The position numbers and the translations under genes were made by a program. Under the pieces are notes generated by a model, which saw nothing but the letters and a program-made list of their open reading frames with translations, did not search any database and was not told where the DNA came from. A DNA stretch of 64,000 nucleotides. Source: Phycisphaerales bacterium UBA2402. Lineage in GTDB: Bacteria > Planctomycetota > Phycisphaerae > Phycisphaerales > UBA1924. The stretch covers positions 26,548 through 90,547 of the forward strand of contig DDSA01000044.1 in assembly GCA_002343715.1 (NCBI GenBank), given 5' to 3'. Shown piece by piece: positions 61,928-64,000 of this stretch. The first letter of the stretch is position 1, and each line of letters starts with the position of its first letter.

Positions 61928-63292
61928 ATGCGATTGACGATGGTTGGCACGGGGTACGTGGGGCTGGTGACGGGGGTCTGTTTCTCCAACACCGGCAACG
62001 ACGTCGTCTGCCTCGATGTCGATCCACGGAAGATCGAGAAACTCAAGCGCGGCGAGTGCCCCATCTACGAACCAGGACTCACCGACCTCATGGAGCGCAA
62101 CAACGCCGCCGGGAGGCTCACCTACACGCTCGACAAGAACGCGGCGTACCGGGACGCCGAGATGATCTTCATCTGCGTAGGCACCCCCAGCGATGAACGC
62201 GGCCACAGCGACCTCAAATACGTCTGGCAGGCCGCGGAGGACATCGGCAAGGTCATCAAGGAACTGGGCCCCAACCAGAAGCCCAAGGTCATCGTGGTGA
62301 AAAGCACCGTGCCGGTGGGCACGACCTTCGAGGTCAAGAAACGGATCAAGGCGGTCGTGGGAGACATCCCATTCAGCGTCGCCGACAACCCCGAGTTTTT
62401 GAAAGAAGGCGACGCCATCAACGACTTCAACAAGCCCGACCGGGTCGTCGCTGGCGTCGAGGACGAACGCACGGCGGACATGTTCCGCCAGTTGTACGAC
62501 CCCTTTGTCCGCAACGGGCACCCGATCTTCATCATGGACGTGCTCAGCGCCGAGATGGTCAAGTACGCGAGCAACAACTTCCTCGCGACGAAAATCTCGT
62601 TCATCAACGAGATGGCCAACCTCTGCGAGGCCTACGGCGCCGACATCCAGAAAGTCCGAGAGGGGATGTGCTCCGACAAACGCATCGGCAACCAGTTCCT
62701 CTACCCCGGCCTGGGCTACGGCGGAAGTTGCTTCCCCAAGGACACGCTCGCCTGCATCATGATGGGCGACAAGGCCGGCATGGAAGCGACGCTGAGCAAG
62801 AGCGTGCACGCCGTCAACCAGAAGCAGCGCGACCGTTTCTTCGACAAGATCGTCAACCACTTCGGCGGCAAGACCGGGATCGGCGGCGGGCCGGCGGGGC
62901 TTCAGGGAAAGAAACTCGCCTTCTGGGGCATCGCCTTCAAGCCGCGCACCGACGACATCCGCGAGGCCCCCGCGTTGACGCTGATCCGCAAGGCCGCCGG
63001 GTTCGGGGCCACCTGCAGCGGCTTCGACCCCGTGGCCGCAGAGAACGCCCGCCAGGAACTCGGCCCCGCCGCGACCATTACCAGCGACATGTACGAGGCC
63101 GTCAAGGGGGCCGACGCCCTGGTCATTTGCACGGACTGGGATGAGTTCAAAAGCCCGGATTTCAACAAACTCGGGTCACTGATGAAGGCCAAGGTCATCT
63201 TCGATGGACGGAACCTCTACCGCCTGTCAACGATGCGCGAACTGGGGTTCACCTATTACAGCGTGGGCCGGGCACCCGTGAAGACCGGGTGA
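61928..63292 (+). CDS. ugd: UDP-glucose 6-dehydrogenase
   Basis: 454 residues; oxidises UDP-glucose to UDP-glucuronate for capsule or exopolysaccharide. NAD loop MVGTGYVGLVTGVCFSN (about residues 5-21), FICVGTPSDERGHSDLKYV, VKSTVPVGTT, NPEFLKEGDAINDF, and the catalytic Cys in LYPGLGYGGSCFPKD (about residue 271). C-terminal UDP-binding domain AFWGIAFKPRTDDIREAPALT. Complete. A GGGAGC ribosome site precedes the ATG. The epimerase at 53130-54167 could supply or use related nucleotide sugars. Confidence 0.96.
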   Translation: MRLTMVGTGYVGLVTGVCFSNTGNDVVCLDVDPRKIEKLKRGECPIYEPGLTDLMERNNAAGRLTYTLDKNAAYRDAEMIFICVGTPSDERGHSDLKYVWQAAEDIGKVIKELGPNQKPKVIVVKSTVPVGTTFEVKKRIKAVVGDIPFSVADNPEFLKEGDAINDFNKPDRVVAGVEDERTADMFRQLYDPFVRNGHPIFIMDVLSAEMVKYASNNFLATKISFINEMANLCEAYGADIQKVREGMCSDKRIGNQFLYPGLGYGGSCFPKDTLACIMMGDKAGMEATLSKSVHAVNQKQRDRFFDKIVNHFGGKTGIGGGPAGLQGKKLAFWGIAFKPRTDDIREAPALTLIRKAAGFGATCSGFDPVAAENARQELGPAATITSDMYEAVKGADALVICTDWDEFKSPDFNKLGSLMKAKVIFDGRNLYRLSTMRELGFTYYSVGRAPVKTG

Positions 63293-63324
63293 GAGCGCCT
63301 CCACCGGAGGGTGAGGGGAGTCCG

Positions 63325-63330
63325 TATCCT
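63325..63330 (+). promoter_or_regulatory. TATCCT -10-like box, 5 nt before ATG
   Basis: TATCCT then CCTTC then ATG 63336; no Shine-Dalgarno. Predicted leaderless and independent of ugd, 43 bp upstream. Confidence 0.45.
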
Positions 63331-63335
63331 CCTTC

Positions 63336-63896
63336 ATGCCGATCCCGATCTTCCTCAGTTTTCCTCAGCCGCACCGGCAGAGCCAGACGAGATTCATCGA
63401 ACGAATATCAGCATATCTGCGCGAGCGAGGTCTGGAACCACGGACCCTGGGCGTCACGGAGTACGACGTGGATGCCCCCCTGCGGGCCATACGCCGCCTC
63501 CTGCTCGAGTCGAACGGTCTGATCACCATCGCGTTCCGCAGGTTGCACATCGCCCAGGGGACCTACCGAAAAGACGCCGATGAAGCCGCGGCCATCGGGA
63601 AAGTGGCTCCGATCGCCGACCGCTGGCTCACCAGCCCTTTCTGCCAGATTGAACCCGCGATGGCTTATCAACTCGGCCTTCCCGTGCTCATTCTTCGAGA
63701 AGAGGGGGTGCAGGACGAAGGAGTGCTGGAGAAGGGCGTCATGGGCATCAACATGCCGGTCTTTTCTCTGGACGACCCGACCAGGGATTATCTCGTGACA
63801 CCCGAATGCCGCGCTCTTCTGCGAAGGTGGGAAGGGATGGTCGGAGAGGTCGTCATCGCACGCGGCACCCCTCCACGCTTGTACTCCTCGGGCTGA
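63336..63896 (+). CDS. TIR / nucleoside 2-deoxyribosyltransferase-like fold protein
   Basis: 186 residues, no signal peptide. The N-terminus IPIFLSFPQPHRQSQTRFIE and SAYLRERGLEPRTLGV with AIRRLLLESNGLITIAFRRL follow the flavodoxin-like strands of TIR and nucleoside-deoxyribosyltransferase (NDT) folds. A candidate catalytic Glu lies in SPFCQIEPAMAYQLGLPVLIL, at the place of the TIR/NDT glutamate. Proteins of this shape hydrolyse or transfer nucleotides such as NAD in some defence systems, or salvage nucleosides; which applies is unknown. The gene stands alone; the last 104 bp of the window hold no further gene. Confidence 0.65.
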   Translation: MPIPIFLSFPQPHRQSQTRFIERISAYLRERGLEPRTLGVTEYDVDAPLRAIRRLLLESNGLITIAFRRLHIAQGTYRKDADEAAAIGKVAPIADRWLTSPFCQIEPAMAYQLGLPVLILREEGVQDEGVLEKGVMGINMPVFSLDDPTRDYLVTPECRALLRRWEGMVGEVVIARGTPPRLYSSG

Positions 63897-64000
63897 CATG
63901 CATTGTCGTGGTCTGAACTCACGATCTGAGGTGCGACACAACCCCTGAGAAATGAACGCCGCCGATCAGACACAACAGTTCTCCACCCGCACCCAGAACG

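Overview
The window looks like chromosomal DNA of a Planctomycetota bacterium, most likely class Phycisphaerae. This is an inference from three kinds of gene: an exported protein ending in a paired Cys/Asp/Gly-rich dockerin-like tail, two exported proteins ending in a Pro-Ala-Pro-Gly / hydrophobic / Arg-cluster sorting tail, and a prepilin-type protein of the TLIELLVVIAIIALLIGILLPAL class. DNA is GC-rich and densely coding. Genes are mostly housekeeping and single-copy, in short operons on both strands. No CRISPR array, prophage, insertion sequence or rRNA operon is visible.

Layout. 1-5 kb: 3' truncated aspS, a TPR protein, an exported coiled-coil protein, mscL, an M19 dipeptidase and a zf-TFIIB protein. 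5-15 kb: a degenerate CPBP protein, M28 peptidase, AIM24-like protein, ATP-grasp protein, a translationally coupled amidohydrolase pair whose second member has lost its metal ligands, an SPFH-GYF protein and a zinc-ribbon membrane protein. 15-24.7 kb: MFS exporter, FIST sensor protein, a coupled four-gene run (HTH-like protein, MlaF-like ATPase, MlaD-like MCE protein, PqiC-like lipoprotein) without an MlaE permease, a class V aminotransferase, a glycosyltransferase and rsmD. 24.7-26.5 kb: a more AT-rich segment with a lone AlbA_2/Schlafen-like gene next to tRNA-Met(CAT). 26.5-37 kb: cupin plus class III aminotransferase, GDSL esterase, Tet-type MFS, queA, CYTH, uup, DinB, HAD, HEAT and lipoprotein genes. 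37-41.6 kb: envelope and surface proteins. 41.6-50.6 kb: astD-like dehydrogenase, guaA, GNAT, Na+ symporter, AmpD-like amidase, fliM and mdh. 50.6-64 kb: FKBP fused to a CpeT-like domain, a 59-aa basic protein, an epimerase, proA-proB, a sorting-tail protein, leuS, ugd and a TIR/deoxyribosyltransferase-like protein.

The most unusual genome-scale signal is promoter architecture. At least 17 genes carry a TANNNT hexamer (TACACT, TATCCT, TACCCT and similar) 5-12 nt before the start codon, often with no Shine-Dalgarno sequence. This suggests widespread leaderless or near-leaderless mRNAs. A minority of genes have a clear GGAGG-type site instead. No complete new multi-gene defence system was identified. 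The best candidates for undescribed biology are the leaderless pattern, the amidohydrolase plus pseudo-enzyme pair, the permease-less MCE operon headed by an HTH-like protein, the isolated AlbA_2 gene beside tRNA-Met, and the TIR-like gene at the right end.
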